A DNA stretch of 64,000 nt from Streptomyces sp. 1222.5 (GTDB lineage: Bacteria > Actinomycetota > Actinomycetes > Streptomycetales > Streptomycetaceae). Under the pieces are notes generated by a model. That model was not told where the DNA came from. It did no database searches and worked only from the letters and a program-made list of their open reading frames with translations. This document shows positions 16,633 through 26,110 of the stretch, one piece after another. Position numbers and translations under genes: made by a program. Position 1 is the first letter of the stretch, and each line of letters opens with the position of its first letter. The stretch lies in NCBI RefSeq assembly GCF_900105245.1, contig NZ_FNSZ01000001.1, positions 1,674,001-1,738,000 of the forward strand, read 5' to 3'.

Positions 16633-17406
16633 ATGCCCCTCACCCAGCAGGACATCGACCAGGAGATCGCTGCCGAGCACGCCGCGTACGAGAAGCGGGT
16701 CGCCGAGGGCGCGCCCGTCGAGCACCACCCGCGCCGCGACTACGCGCCCTACCGCTCCTCGGTGCTGCGCCACCCGAAACAGCCCCTGGTCGCCATCGAC
16801 ACCGCCAAGGACCCCGAACTGGTGGAGCTGCACTCCCCCGCCTTCGGGGAGCGGGACATCACCGAGATCGACAGCGACCTCACCCGGCAGCACACCGGCT
16901 CGCCGGTCGGCGAGCGGATCACCGTCTCCGGACGGCTCCTGGACCGCGCCGGGCGCCCGGTCCGGGGCCAGCTGATCGAGATCTGGCAGGCCAACTCGGC
17001 CGGGCGGTACGCCCACCGGCGTGAGCAGCACGACGCCCCGCTCGACCCGAACTTCACCGGAGTGGGCCGCACCCTCACCGACGCCGAGGGCCGCTACCAC
17101 TTCACCACCGTCCAGCCGGGCCCCTACCCCTGGCGCAACCACGTGGGCGCCTGGCGCCCCGCCCACATCCACTTCTCGGTGTTCGGCGCGGCGTTCACCC
17201 AGCGGCTCGTGACCCAGATGTACTTCCCGAACGACCCGCTCTTCCCATACGACCCGATCCTGCAGTCCGTGACCGACGACGCGGCCCGGCAGCGGCTGGT
17301 CGCCACCTACGACCACGGCCTGTCGGTGCCGGAGTTCTCCCTCGGCTACCACTGGGACATCGTGCTCGACGGCCCGGCCGCCACCTGGACGGAAGAAGGA
17401 CGCTGA
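16633..17406 (+). CDS. pcaH: protocatechuate 3,4-dioxygenase beta subunit
   Basis: A 257-residue intradiol dioxygenase subunit that carries the ferric active site and opens protocatechuate to 3-carboxy-cis,cis-muconate. All four iron ligands are present: Y126 (NSAGRY), Y165 (GPYPWRN), H178 and H180 (RPAHIHFS); the spacing matches the Pseudomonas enzyme (39 and 13-15 residues). The extra N-terminal 70 residues are usual for the beta chain. Start ATG 16633, 18 nt after the pcaF remnant, so the deletion does not disturb it. Confidence 0.96.
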   Translation: MPLTQQDIDQEIAAEHAAYEKRVAEGAPVEHHPRRDYAPYRSSVLRHPKQPLVAIDTAKDPELVELHSPAFGERDITEIDSDLTRQHTGSPVGERITVSGRLLDRAGRPVRGQLIEIWQANSAGRYAHRREQHDAPLDPNFTGVGRTLTDAEGRYHFTTVQPGPYPWRNHVGAWRPAHIHFSVFGAAFTQRLVTQMYFPNDPLFPYDPILQSVTDDAARQRLVATYDHGLSVPEFSLGYHWDIVLDGPAATWTEEGR

Positions 17407-17411
17407 CCGCT

Positions 17412-18014
17412 ATGACGCAGATCGACACGAGCGGCCCGGAGCACGTGCTGCCCACACCGTCCCACACGGTCGGTCCGTTCTACGGCTACGCGCTGCCGTT
17501 CCGCGGCGGCGAGGAGATCGCGCCGGCCGGCCACCCGGACACCGTCACCGTGCACGGGTACGTCCTCGACGGCGCGGGCCGGCCGCTGCCGGACGCCTTC
17601 GTCGAGGTGTGGGGTGCGTGCCCCGACGGCACGGTCCCCCGGGCGGACGGCGCCCTCCGGCGCGATCCGGCGACCGGCGGCCATCTGGGCCGCAACGGCG
17701 TGGAGTTCACCGGCTGGGGCCGCGCCCAGACCGACGCGAGCGGCCACTGGTACGCCCGTACGCTGCGGCCGGGCGCCCGCGGCGGCGGCGCGCCGTACCT
17801 GAGCGTCTGCGTCTTCGCGCGGGGCCTGCTCACGCATCTGTTCACCCGGATCTACCTGCCGGGCGACGAGTCCGCGCTGGCCGCCGACCCGCTGCTCACC
17901 CGGGTGGGCGAGCGCCGCGGCACGCTGATCGCGAGCGAGGAGGCGGCGGGGACCCACCGCTTCGACATCCGCCTCCAGGGCGAGGGCGAGACGGTCTTCC
18001 TGGAGTTCCGGTGA
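17412..18014 (+). CDS. pcaG: protocatechuate 3,4-dioxygenase alpha subunit
   Basis: A 200-residue alpha chain, structurally like PcaH but without the iron ligands, completing the heterodimer. Seen: TPSHTVGPFYGYALPF near the N-terminus and a beta-sandwich core ending RFDIRLQGEGETVFLEF. It begins 5 nt after pcaH and overlaps pcaB by four bases (GTGA). Confidence 0.95.
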   Translation: MTQIDTSGPEHVLPTPSHTVGPFYGYALPFRGGEEIAPAGHPDTVTVHGYVLDGAGRPLPDAFVEVWGACPDGTVPRADGALRRDPATGGHLGRNGVEFTGWGRAQTDASGHWYARTLRPGARGGGAPYLSVCVFARGLLTHLFTRIYLPGDESALAADPLLTRVGERRGTLIASEEAAGTHRFDIRLQGEGETVFLEFR

Positions 18015-19357
18015 CAGCGGCGTCCCCGGCCCCCGACGACGACGGCACCGGCCTGCTCGGCCCCGGGTGGGCCGGCGCCCCGGCGGCCCGCACGACGGGC
18101 GACACCGCCTACCTGCGGGCCCTGCTCGACGCCGAGGCCGCCCTGACCCGCGCCCAGGCCGCACTGGGCCTCGCCCCCGCCGAGGCCGCCGCCGCGGTGA
18201 CCGAGGCCGCCGACCCGGCCCGCTTCGACATCCACTCCCTCGCCGCACGCGCCCGCGCCGGCGGCAACCCGGTCATCCCGCTCGTCGCCGACCTCACCCG
18301 GGCGGTGGGCGAACCCTACGGCCCCTACGTGCACCGGGGCGCGACGAGCCAGGACATCATGGACACCGCCGCCATGCTGGTCGCCGCGCGCACCCTGGAG
18401 CCGGTCCTCGCCGACCTCGCCCGGACCGAACGCGCCCTCTCCCGACTGGCCGGCGCCCACCGCGACACGCCGATGCCGGGGCGTACGCTCACCCAGCACG
18501 CGGTGCCGACGACGTTCGGCCTGAAAGCGGCCGGCTGGCGCTCTCTGGTCCTGGACGCGCGCGACCGGATCGTCCCGGTACGGCAGGCGCTGCCCGCGCA
18601 ACTCGGCGGCGCCGCCGGCACACTGGCCGCCTTCCGGGCGTACGGCGCCCCGGACGCGACCGCGCTGACCGAGGCGTACGCCCGTGAAGTGGGCCTGGCC
18701 GCGGCACCGTTGCCCTGGCACGCGCTGCGCACACCGGTCGCCGACCTGGCCGGCTGCCTCGCGTTCACGGCGGGCGCGCTGGGCAAGCTCGCCGAGGACG
18801 TACTGACCCTGTCGCGCACCGAGACCGGCGAGGTCGCCGAGGGTGACGGCGGCGGCTCGTCGGCCATGCCGCACAAGGCCAACCCGGTGCGCGCCACCCT
18901 TCTCGCCTCCGCCGCCCGCCGGGCCCCGCAACTCGCGGCCACTCTGTACGGCTCCCTCGCCGCCGGGGACGAGCGGCCGGCCGGGGCCTGGCACGCCGAG
19001 TGGGAGCCACTGCGCGAGCTGCTCCGGCTGACCGGCGGCGCGGCCCGCGACGCGGCCGAACTCGCCGAGGGGCTGCGGGTGGACCCCGCGGCCATGCGGC
19101 GCGATCTGGACCTCACCCGGGGTCTGATCGTCTCCGAGCGCCTGTCCGCCGTCCTCGCCCCCCGCCTCGGCCGCGCCCGGGCCAAGGACCTGCTCACCGA
19201 GCTCGCCCGCCGGTCCCACGCGGAAGAGCGCCCTCTGGGCGAACTCCTGGCCGACGAAGCCGAGTTGAAAGACCTGGACATGCCCGAGCTGACGGACCCC
19301 GCCGGCTACACCGGCTTCGCCGGCGATCTCACCGACCGTGCCCTGGAGCGACGTTGA
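18011..19357 (+). CDS. pcaB: 3-carboxy-cis,cis-muconate cycloisomerase
   Basis: A 448-residue member of the fumarase/aspartase superfamily that lactonises carboxymuconate to gamma-carboxymuconolactone. Superfamily blocks: HRGATSQDIMDTA (residues about 112-124), TLTQHAVPTTFG with the general His, and the signature loop GSSAMPHKANPV. GTG 18011 overlaps the pcaG stop. The C-terminus is the usual helical tail. It overlaps pcaL by four bases (TTGA). Confidence 0.94.
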   Translation: MTAASPAPDDDGTGLLGPGWAGAPAARTTGDTAYLRALLDAEAALTRAQAALGLAPAEAAAAVTEAADPARFDIHSLAARARAGGNPVIPLVADLTRAVGEPYGPYVHRGATSQDIMDTAAMLVAARTLEPVLADLARTERALSRLAGAHRDTPMPGRTLTQHAVPTTFGLKAAGWRSLVLDARDRIVPVRQALPAQLGGAAGTLAAFRAYGAPDATALTEAYAREVGLAAAPLPWHALRTPVADLAGCLAFTAGALGKLAEDVLTLSRTETGEVAEGDGGGSSAMPHKANPVRATLLASAARRAPQLAATLYGSLAAGDERPAGAWHAEWEPLRELLRLTGGAARDAAELAEGLRVDPAAMRRDLDLTRGLIVSERLSAVLAPRLGRARAKDLLTELARRSHAEERPLGELLADEAELKDLDMPELTDPAGYTGFAGDLTDRALERR

Positions 19358-20481
19358 CCGTGAAACTCCTCAACCACCTGACGGAAGGCCCCGCCTCCGC
19401 TCCCCCGCTGCTGCTCGGACCCTCGCTCGGCACCTCCCTGGCCCTGTGGGACGGGGTGGCGCCCGAACTGTCCGCCGGACACCGGGTGGTGCGCTGGGAC
19501 CTGCCGGGTCACGGCGGTTCGGCCGCGGACCTGATCGGGCCCGGCGCGACCGTCGGCGACCTCGCCGCGCTGGTGCTGGACCTGGCCGACACGCTCGGCA
19601 TCGACCGGTTCGCCTACGCGGGCGTCTCCCTCGGCGGTGCGGTCGGCCTGCACCTGGCCGTGCACCACCCCGAGCGGCTGATCTCGCTGGCGGTGCTGTG
19701 CTCCTCGGCCCACTTCGGGGGTGAGGCACCCTGGCGGGAGCGGGCCGAACGGGTGCGCCGGGAGGGCCTGGGGTGGCTGGTGGAGAGCGCCGACGCGCGC
19801 TGGTTCACGGCCGGGTACTCCGATCCGCGGCTGGTACGGGACCACCGTGCGGCCGACCCGGAGGCGTACGCCGCCTGCTGTGACGCGCTCGCCGCCTTCG
19901 ACCTGCGCGACCGGCTCGCCGGCATCACCGTGCCCACCCTCGCCGTGGCGGGCCGGGAGGACCCCGCGACCCCGCCGGCACACCTGCGGGAGATCGCCGA
20001 CGCGGTGCCCGCCGCGACGCTGGTGGAGCTGCCCCGGGCCTCCCATCTGGCTCCGGCCCAGTGCCCGCGTGCCGTGCTCACCGCGCTGCGCACCCAGCTC
20101 GACGGGCCGCCCGCGAGCGGGATGTTTGTACGCCGGGAGGTGCTGGGCGACGCCCATGTGGACCGGGCACAGGCCCGCCAGACCCCGTTCACGGCCCGCT
20201 TCCAGGACTTCATCTCCCGCTACGCCTGGGGGGAGATCTGGACCGATCCGACACTGTCCCGCCGTGAACGCAGCATGGTCACCCTGACGGCGCTGGTCGC
20301 CCACGGTCACCACGACGAACTCGCCCTGCACGTCCGGGCGGCGCGCCGCAACGGGCTGACGCCGGACGAGATCGGCGCGGTGCTGCTGCAGAGCGCGGTG
20401 TACTGCGGGGTGCCGGCCGCCAACTCGGCCTTCGCGGTGGCCCAGCGGGTGCTGGCCGAGGAGGAGCGGGGCGAGGGCTGA
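19354..20481 (+). CDS. pcaL: fused 3-oxoadipate enol-lactonase / 4-carboxymuconolactone decarboxylase
   Basis: A 375-residue fusion performing two consecutive steps. Residues 1-255 are an alpha/beta-hydrolase (PcaD) with oxyanion loop GPSLGTSLALWD, nucleophile in AGVSLGG and His in ASHLAPAQ. Residues about 265-370 are the carboxymuconolactone decarboxylase (PcaC) with RYAWGEIWTDPTLSRRERSM and GHHDELALHVRAARRNGLT. This PcaDC fusion is the normal actinobacterial form. Start TTG 19354 overlaps the pcaB stop; GTG 19360 is an alternative. It is the last gene of the operon; no pcaR/pcaK is seen downstream. Confidence 0.94.
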   Translation: MTVKLLNHLTEGPASAPPLLLGPSLGTSLALWDGVAPELSAGHRVVRWDLPGHGGSAADLIGPGATVGDLAALVLDLADTLGIDRFAYAGVSLGGAVGLHLAVHHPERLISLAVLCSSAHFGGEAPWRERAERVRREGLGWLVESADARWFTAGYSDPRLVRDHRAADPEAYAACCDALAAFDLRDRLAGITVPTLAVAGREDPATPPAHLREIADAVPAATLVELPRASHLAPAQCPRAVLTALRTQLDGPPASGMFVRREVLGDAHVDRAQARQTPFTARFQDFISRYAWGEIWTDPTLSRRERSMVTLTALVAHGHHDELALHVRAARRNGLTPDEIGAVLLQSAVYCGVPAANSAFAVAQRVLAEEERGEG

Positions 20482-20559
20482 CGGCCGGATGTGGGACGGG
20501 TGCGAGGGGTCGCCCCCCGCCCGCGCCTCACCGGACCCCGTCGCGACCCCGGTCCTCCG

Positions 20560-23280
20560 TCACGACCGCCGGTCGTCCGTCCCCGTCACCGGCCTCCGCT
20601 GTCCCACGCGCCCCGCTTCCAGCGCCTGCTGTGCCTGGGCCACCAGTCCGTCCGCCCCGCACGCCCGGGCGAGGTCCAGACCCCGTTCGAGCTCCGCGAC
20701 GGACCGCGCGGCGATGCCGTACTCGACACGTGCCGCCGCGTGTTCGTACTGGCAGGGTGAGGCCTCCAGGTAGGTGACCGCCTGGGCGGCGAGGGCGACC
20801 GCGCGCGGTCCGCTCGCCAGAGCGGCGGCGCAGCGCAGGGCCTCGCCGATGGCGGTGTCCGTGCCGAACCGCTCGGCCTGGCGGCGGGCGTCGGCCGCGA
20901 GCTGGGCGGCACGGGCCGGGTCCTGACCGGCGAGGGCCTTGGCCAGGTCGATGGACCAGGGCGCGAGGACGGGGTTGTGGCCGCCCCGGGAGGCCGCCGT
21001 CTTCTCTGCGGCCTCCAGTTCGTTGACGCCCTCCTCGGTACGGCCGACGGCGAGCAGCAGCCTGCCGCGCACGGAGCGGACGTCGGGCAGCACGATCGTG
21101 GACGGGTAGGGCGGCCCGAAGCCGTACTCCTCGGCGATCGCCCAGGCCTCCTCGACCCGGCCGCGGGCCAGCAGGGTGTCGACGAGTCCGCAGGTGGAGG
21201 ACCAGTACAGCGGCAGGCCGCGGCCGACGCGTTCGGCGAGCACCAGGCCCTCGCGCAGGGTGGTCTCGGCGTCCTTCAGCCGGCCCTGCCTGCGGTAGGC
21301 GAGTCCGAGGAAGGCGTTGGCCAGGGAGAGATGGCCGCCGCGCCAGCCCGCGCCGGTGTAGACCCGGCGGGCCTCCGCGAAGAGGCTCTCGGCACGGTCG
21401 AGCCGGTCGGCGTAGGCGTACGCGCTGCCCAGCATCATCAGCAGTTCCATGCCCCACTCGGGGTCGGTCCAGCCGAGTCCCGGCGCGAGGCGGCCGTTGA
21501 CGAGGGCCCGGTCGCACAGTTCGAGGACCCCGGCGGCGCTCTCGCCGTGGGTCATCGCGTCGAAGCCGCGCAGGATCAGCAGGGCGCGTTCGGCGTTGTC
21601 GCGGCCCGAGCAGGTGCGGGCCAGTTCGGCGAGACCGCGGGAGCGGGCGGGTGCGACGGTCTCACCGTGGATGTTCTCCCACATGTACTGGAAGGCCTGG
21701 AGCCGCATCCGGACGGGGCCCGTGTCGTGCCGGGAGGCCTCGGCCTCGACCGTGCGGACGGCCTCCTCCAGCTGGTCGTTGTGGAGCAGCGCCTGGGAGA
21801 GGCGGACGACGGCGTCCACCCGCTCGTCGTCGTCGAGTCCGGGCGTGCCGAGCGCGCTCTGGAGGTGGTCGATGGTGACGGCGGGCGCGGTCAGCAGGGT
21901 GGCGCAGCCCAGTTCGTAGAGGACGTGCGCGTGCACCTCGGGGCGCGGCGGCTCCGCCAGGGCGCGCTCCAGGCAGCGTCGGGCCGCGTCCGGGGCGCCG
22001 ACGGAGAGGTTCTCGCGGGCGGCCTCGCGCAGCTGCTCGACGAGTTCCTCGTCGTCGTCCGGGTGCACCTTCAGCAGGTGCCGGGCGGCCTCGACGGCGC
22101 CGCGGCCGAGCTCGGTGATGATCTGGGCGGCGACGCCGTGCATGGCGGTGCACACGCCGGGCGGGATGGAGTTGTAGACGGCGGTGGCGATCAGCGGGTG
22201 GACGAACTCCAGCTCGCCCTCCTCGCGTTCGGTCCCGGAGTCGGGGTCCGGCGCGGTGAGGATACGGGCGCTGCAGAGGAGTTCGGCGCAGTGGCGGGCG
22301 ATGTCGACGTTCATGGTGGCGAGGCGGGCGACCATGTCGACGGTGATGCCGGTGCCGAGGATGGCGGCCGCCCAGGCGAACCGGGTGGCCTCCAGGCCGA
22401 GGCCCTTGAGCCGGTCGACCAGTCCGCCGCCGCGCGCGGAGCGGTTCAGGGCGCGGAGCTCCCCGGCCCCGGCCTCGACCGGCTGGAGTTCGCTGTCCCG
22501 CACCTTGGCGAGGAGTTCGACGGTGTCGTAGAGGTTGCCCGCGGTGACGGCCCAGACCTCGCGGCAGAACGCGTCGTCGGCGTGCCGGCCGACGGTGGCG
22601 CGGGTGAGTCCCGCGATGGCGGCGGGGGTGAGGGCGCTGAGGTTGGTGACGGGGCGGGCCGCCGCGGCGGCGACGGCTTCGAGGTGGCGTGCGCTGTCCC
22701 CGCTGACCTCGCCGGGCCGGCGGGCGACCACGACGAGGACGGAGACGTCCCGCACGCACTCGGCGAACGCGGCCAGCCAGCGCAGGGTCTCCTGGTCGGC
22801 CCAGTGCGCGTCGTCGACGAGCAGCACGAGCGGCCATTCGCGGCGGGCGAGGCGGCGCACGGCGGCGACGAGTCCGTCGCAGACGTACTGCGGATCGGGG
22901 TTGCCTTCGCCTGGATCGGCTATGCCCAGGGCGGGGCCGGCGATGTCGTACCAGTCGCCGAGGTACTCGCGGGCCTCCTCCGGCAGGAGGGACAGCAGCG
23001 CGGGCTGGAGCAGCTGCCGCACCACGTTGAACGGAACGGACCTCAGGGTCTCCGCTCCGCGGGCCGTCCAGACCGTGCAGCCACGGCGTTCGGCGATGCG
23101 ACGCGTCTCCGCGAGCAGCGCCGTCTTGCCGAGCCCGGCCTCGCCGCGGAAGACGAGCAGGCCGCCCGCGGACGACTGGTCGGCGCACAGGAGGTCGAGT
23201 GCCTGTGCGACGGTGTCGATCTCCGCTTCCCGCTCCCACAGGGAAGCCGAGGCGGCCGCCGCCGGCCGTCCCTCCGTCAT
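20560..23280 (-). CDS. large AAA ATPase, LAL-regulator-like but lacking a LuxR domain
   Basis: A 906-residue protein with an N-terminal AAA module (Walker A RGEAGLGKTALLAE near residues 45-58; Walker B LVLLVDDAHWADQETLRW) and a long C-terminal array of TPR-like helical repeats. Its architecture is that of LuxR-type LAL/MalT regulators. However, the C-terminus, RLVAQAQ-type helices then a short basic-acidic tail, holds no LuxR helix-turn-helix; the protein ends about where that domain would begin. It may be a signalling ATPase acting through a partner, or a regulator that lost its DNA-binding end. It lies between the pca operon (convergent) and MFS-anmK (divergent). Confidence 0.85.
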   Translation of the reverse strand: MTEGRPAAAASASLWEREAEIDTVAQALDLLCADQSSAGGLLVFRGEAGLGKTALLAETRRIAERRGCTVWTARGAETLRSVPFNVVRQLLQPALLSLLPEEAREYLGDWYDIAGPALGIADPGEGNPDPQYVCDGLVAAVRRLARREWPLVLLVDDAHWADQETLRWLAAFAECVRDVSVLVVVARRPGEVSGDSARHLEAVAAAAARPVTNLSALTPAAIAGLTRATVGRHADDAFCREVWAVTAGNLYDTVELLAKVRDSELQPVEAGAGELRALNRSARGGGLVDRLKGLGLEATRFAWAAAILGTGITVDMVARLATMNVDIARHCAELLCSARILTAPDPDSGTEREEGELEFVHPLIATAVYNSIPPGVCTAMHGVAAQIITELGRGAVEAARHLLKVHPDDDEELVEQLREAARENLSVGAPDAARRCLERALAEPPRPEVHAHVLYELGCATLLTAPAVTIDHLQSALGTPGLDDDERVDAVVRLSQALLHNDQLEEAVRTVEAEASRHDTGPVRMRLQAFQYMWENIHGETVAPARSRGLAELARTCSGRDNAERALLILRGFDAMTHGESAAGVLELCDRALVNGRLAPGLGWTDPEWGMELLMMLGSAYAYADRLDRAESLFAEARRVYTGAGWRGGHLSLANAFLGLAYRRQGRLKDAETTLREGLVLAERVGRGLPLYWSSTCGLVDTLLARGRVEEAWAIAEEYGFGPPYPSTIVLPDVRSVRGRLLLAVGRTEEGVNELEAAEKTAASRGGHNPVLAPWSIDLAKALAGQDPARAAQLAADARRQAERFGTDTAIGEALRCAAALASGPRAVALAAQAVTYLEASPCQYEHAAARVEYGIAARSVAELERGLDLARACGADGLVAQAQQALEAGRVGQRRPVTGTDDRRS

Positions 23281-23455
23281 CCCGTTACCTCCCCAGGTCG
23301 CCCGAATGTCGTACAGACCACGAGCGTAGCCGTCCGGTGGGATGTGTGGTGGCCGGTCGGGACACCTGTTGCCCCGCCGGGTGAAAGTGGGTGCGCCCGG
23401 ACGACGCGCGCCCGGCCGGACCAGCCGGTCAGCAGCGGACGGAGCGTCAACATTG

Positions 23456-24754
23456 GTGGAGACCAGGCCGGTTCCCGGCAGCCGCGCGAGGACGCGCGGG
23501 CCGACGGTGCGCGCGGTGGCCGCGGGGTCGGTGGGAAACCTCGTGGAGTGGTACGAGTTCGGCGTCTACGGCTTCCTGGCCACCGTGCTCGCCGACCGGT
23601 TCTTCGCTCCGGCGGGCGACGGAGGCGCCGGGGCGCTGGTGCGGACGTACGCCTCCTTCGCACTGGCGTTCTTCTTCCGGCCGCTCGGCGCGTGGGTGTT
23701 CGGCAGGCTGGGCGACCGGTTCGGGCGGCGGCCGGTGCTGATCGGGGTGGTGGCGCTGATGTCGGGCGCCACCGCGCTGATCGGCGTGCTGCCCACGTAC
23801 GGCACCGTGGGAGCCCTCGCGCCCTGGCTGCTGACCTCGCTGCGGATCGTCCAGGGGCTGGCGGCGGGCGGTGAGTTCGGCGGTGCGGTGGCTCTGCTGA
23901 CGGAACTCGCCCCGCCGGGCCGGCGCGGTCTGTACGGGGCGTGGCAGTCGTTCACGGTGGCGCTGGGGCTGCTCGCCGGGGCGGGGGTGACTGCGGTGAC
24001 GGCGACGGTGCTCACCGGCGCGCAGTTGTCCGCGTGGGGGTGGCGGCTGCCGTTCCTGCTGGCGCTGCCGCTGGGGCTGGTGGCGCTGTGGCTGCGGGCG
24101 GGGCCGGCCGGCAAACCGCCGGCGGCGGAGCGCGGGGCGGGGCCGCGGGAGCCGGCCGTGCGGCTGGGGTGGCGGGCGCCGGCGCTGGCGGCGGCGCGGG
24201 TGATGGGCTGGTCGGCGGCCGGCTACACCTTCCTGGTGGTGCTGCCGTCGTACCTGCAGCTCGCGCTGCACGCGGACATGCGGCACGCGCTGTTCGCCGC
24301 GGTGCCGGCGAACGCCGGGTTCGCGGCGGCGATCCTCCCGGCGGGGCTGCTCAGCGACCGGGTCGGGCGGCGGCCGGTCCTGCTCGCGGGGGCCGTACTG
24401 GTGGTGGTGACGGCGCTGCCCCTGCTGCGCCTCCTCCAGGATCCGGGCGTCTCGGGCACGGCCAAGGGCTGGGCCCTGGCGGCGGCGGGCGCGGTCGTCG
24501 GGCTGATGGCGGGACCCGGGCCCGCGCTGCTGGCGGAGATGTTCCCGAAGCGGGTGCGCTGGACGGGACTCGGTCTCGCCTACGCCCTGTCGAACGCGCT
24601 GTTCTCCGGCTGCGCGGGTCTGGTGGTGACCGAGGCGGTGCGGCGGACCGGGAACCCGGACGTGCCCGCCTTCTACGCGGCGGCGGCCTGCGCGGTCAGC
24701 GCCGTCGCCCTCATGGGACGTTCCAGGGAAGAGGTGAGCCGGTCGTGCTGGTGA
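23456..24754 (+). CDS. MFS transporter, metabolite:H+ symporter (MHS) type
   Basis: A 432-residue inner-membrane transporter with about 12 helices. MHS-family marks: GNLVEWYEFGVYGFLA in helix 1, RPLGAWVFGRLGDRFGRR (loop 2-3 motif), and VQGLAAGGEFGGA. A second loop motif, DRVGRRPVLLAG, is in the C-terminal half. MHS proteins carry carboxylate-bearing solutes (shikimate, ketoglutarate, citrate, proline). Start GTG 23456 follows GGAGCG; TTG 23453 is also possible. Its end overlaps anmK by 10 bases, so it probably imports or exports a molecule linked to anhydroMurNAc metabolism, which also has a carboxylate (inference). Confidence 0.87.
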   Translation: METRPVPGSRARTRGPTVRAVAAGSVGNLVEWYEFGVYGFLATVLADRFFAPAGDGGAGALVRTYASFALAFFFRPLGAWVFGRLGDRFGRRPVLIGVVALMSGATALIGVLPTYGTVGALAPWLLTSLRIVQGLAAGGEFGGAVALLTELAPPGRRGLYGAWQSFTVALGLLAGAGVTAVTATVLTGAQLSAWGWRLPFLLALPLGLVALWLRAGPAGKPPAAERGAGPREPAVRLGWRAPALAAARVMGWSAAGYTFLVVLPSYLQLALHADMRHALFAAVPANAGFAAAILPAGLLSDRVGRRPVLLAGAVLVVVTALPLLRLLQDPGVSGTAKGWALAAAGAVVGLMAGPGPALLAEMFPKRVRWTGLGLAYALSNALFSGCAGLVVTEAVRRTGNPDVPAFYAAAACAVSAVALMGRSREEVSRSCW

Positions 24755-25941
24755 TCGGACTGATGTCGGGTACGTCGTACGACGCCGTCGACGCCGCGGC
24801 GGCCGAACTGCGGCTCGACGGGACCACGTTGGCGCTGCGGCCGCTGGGGATGGTGAGCACCTCCTACGACGACGGCCTGCGGGCGTCCCTCGCGGCGGCG
24901 CTGCCGCCGGCCGCCGTGCCGCTCGCGGAGGTGTGCCGGCTGGACACCGGCATCGGTCGGGCGTTCGCGGCGGCGGCCGTCCGGGCGAACCGTGAAGTGT
25001 GCGGGGGCCGGGCGGAGTTGGTGGCCTCGCACGGGCAGACGGTGTTCCACTGGGCGGAGGGCGGCCGGGTCCACGGCACGCTCCAGCTGGGACAGCCCGC
25101 CTGGATCGCGGAGGCGACCGGTCTGCCGGTGGTCGCCGACTTCCGGGCGCGGGACGTGGCGGCGGGCGGCCAGGGGGCGCCGCTGGTGAGTCTGGTGGAC
25201 CTGCTGTGGCTGCGGGGCAGACCGGGCCGGCCCGTGGCACTGAACATCGGCGGCATCGCCAATGTGACGGCCCCCGACGGGACGGCCTTCGACACCGGAC
25301 CGGGCTGCGCGCTGCTGGACGCGGCGGTCCGGGAGTTCAGCGGGGGGCGCCTCGCGTACGACGCGGACGGGGCGCTGGCCGCGCGCGGCGAGGTGGACGG
25401 GCGGTTGCTGCACCGGCTGCTCGGGGAGCCGTACTACGCGCTGCCGGCGCCGAAGACGACCGGCAAGGAGGTGTTCCACGCCGGGTACCTGCGGTCGGCC
25501 GGGCTGCTGGACGGTGTGCGTACCGAGGACGTGCTGGCGACTCTCACGGTGCTGACGGCACGGACGATCGCGGACGCGGTACGGGCCGTCGGCGCCACCG
25601 AGGTCGTCGCGTCGGGCGGCGGCATGCGCAATCCCGTACTGGCCGGGACGCTCCGGGACCTGCTCGCGGAGATCCCGGTGCGCGCCTCGGACGAGCTGGG
25701 GCTGCCGGCCGCGGCGAAGGAGGCGTACGCCTTCGCGGTCCTGGGCTTCCTGACCGCGCACGGCCTGCCGGCCACGGACCCCCGCAGCACGGGCGCCCGC
25801 CACCCCAGCGTGCTCGGCTCCCTGACCCCGGGCACCGACGGCTTCCGCTGGCCGGCGCCCGTTCCGCACCCACCGCGACGGCTGGTGGTCGAGACCCTGG
25901 AACGGGCTACGGCGAACGGCACCCCGCTCGGGAGCCGGTGA
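24745..25941 (+). CDS. anmK: anhydro-N-acetylmuramic acid kinase
   Basis: A 398-residue AnmK of the ASKHA superfamily; it hydrolyses and phosphorylates 1,6-anhydroMurNAc to MurNAc-6-phosphate in cell-wall recycling. Motifs: IGLMSGTSYDAVDAA (residues about 4-18), ASHGQTVFH with the catalytic Asp region VVADFRARDVAAGGQGAPL, NIGGIANVT, FDTGPGCALLD and ASGGGMRNP. Start GTG 24745 with GAGGTGAG upstream. The C-terminal 30 residues are a Pro-rich extension. It is co-translated with the MFS gene. Confidence 0.93.
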   Translation: MLVIGLMSGTSYDAVDAAAAELRLDGTTLALRPLGMVSTSYDDGLRASLAAALPPAAVPLAEVCRLDTGIGRAFAAAAVRANREVCGGRAELVASHGQTVFHWAEGGRVHGTLQLGQPAWIAEATGLPVVADFRARDVAAGGQGAPLVSLVDLLWLRGRPGRPVALNIGGIANVTAPDGTAFDTGPGCALLDAAVREFSGGRLAYDADGALAARGEVDGRLLHRLLGEPYYALPAPKTTGKEVFHAGYLRSAGLLDGVRTEDVLATLTVLTARTIADAVRAVGATEVVASGGGMRNPVLAGTLRDLLAEIPVRASDELGLPAAAKEAYAFAVLGFLTAHGLPATDPRSTGARHPSVLGSLTPGTDGFRWPAPVPHPPRRLVVETLERATANGTPLGSR

Positions 25942-26110
25942 CGGCGAGGCGGCGCCCCGCTCGGGGCCGGTCCCGATGGGCGGCGCCGAGCCCGAAGGGC
26001 CGGTGGCCCGGCGCCGGGTGACGCTGAGCGGCGCCCGGCCCTGGCGGCGATGACGGCGAGGCGGCGCCGACCCCCAGCGGCGGGGTGACGGCGAGGCGGC
26101 GCCGAGCCTC
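25930..26110 (+). repeat. degenerate 20-bp direct repeats downstream of anmK
   Basis: The core TGACGGCGAGGCGGCGCC recurs at about 25939, 26051 and 26086, with a weaker copy at about 26019 (TGACGCTGAGCGGCGCC). The first copy covers the anmK stop codon. The repeats lie in a 432-bp stretch (25942-26373) with no recognisable gene. There is no inverted repeat of note and no coding signal. Confidence 0.6.

Noticed and set aside
20977..23874. 965-codon frame antisense to the ATPase gene
   Set aside because: Mirror of the coding strand without motif, and it runs into the MFS gene in the wrong frame.
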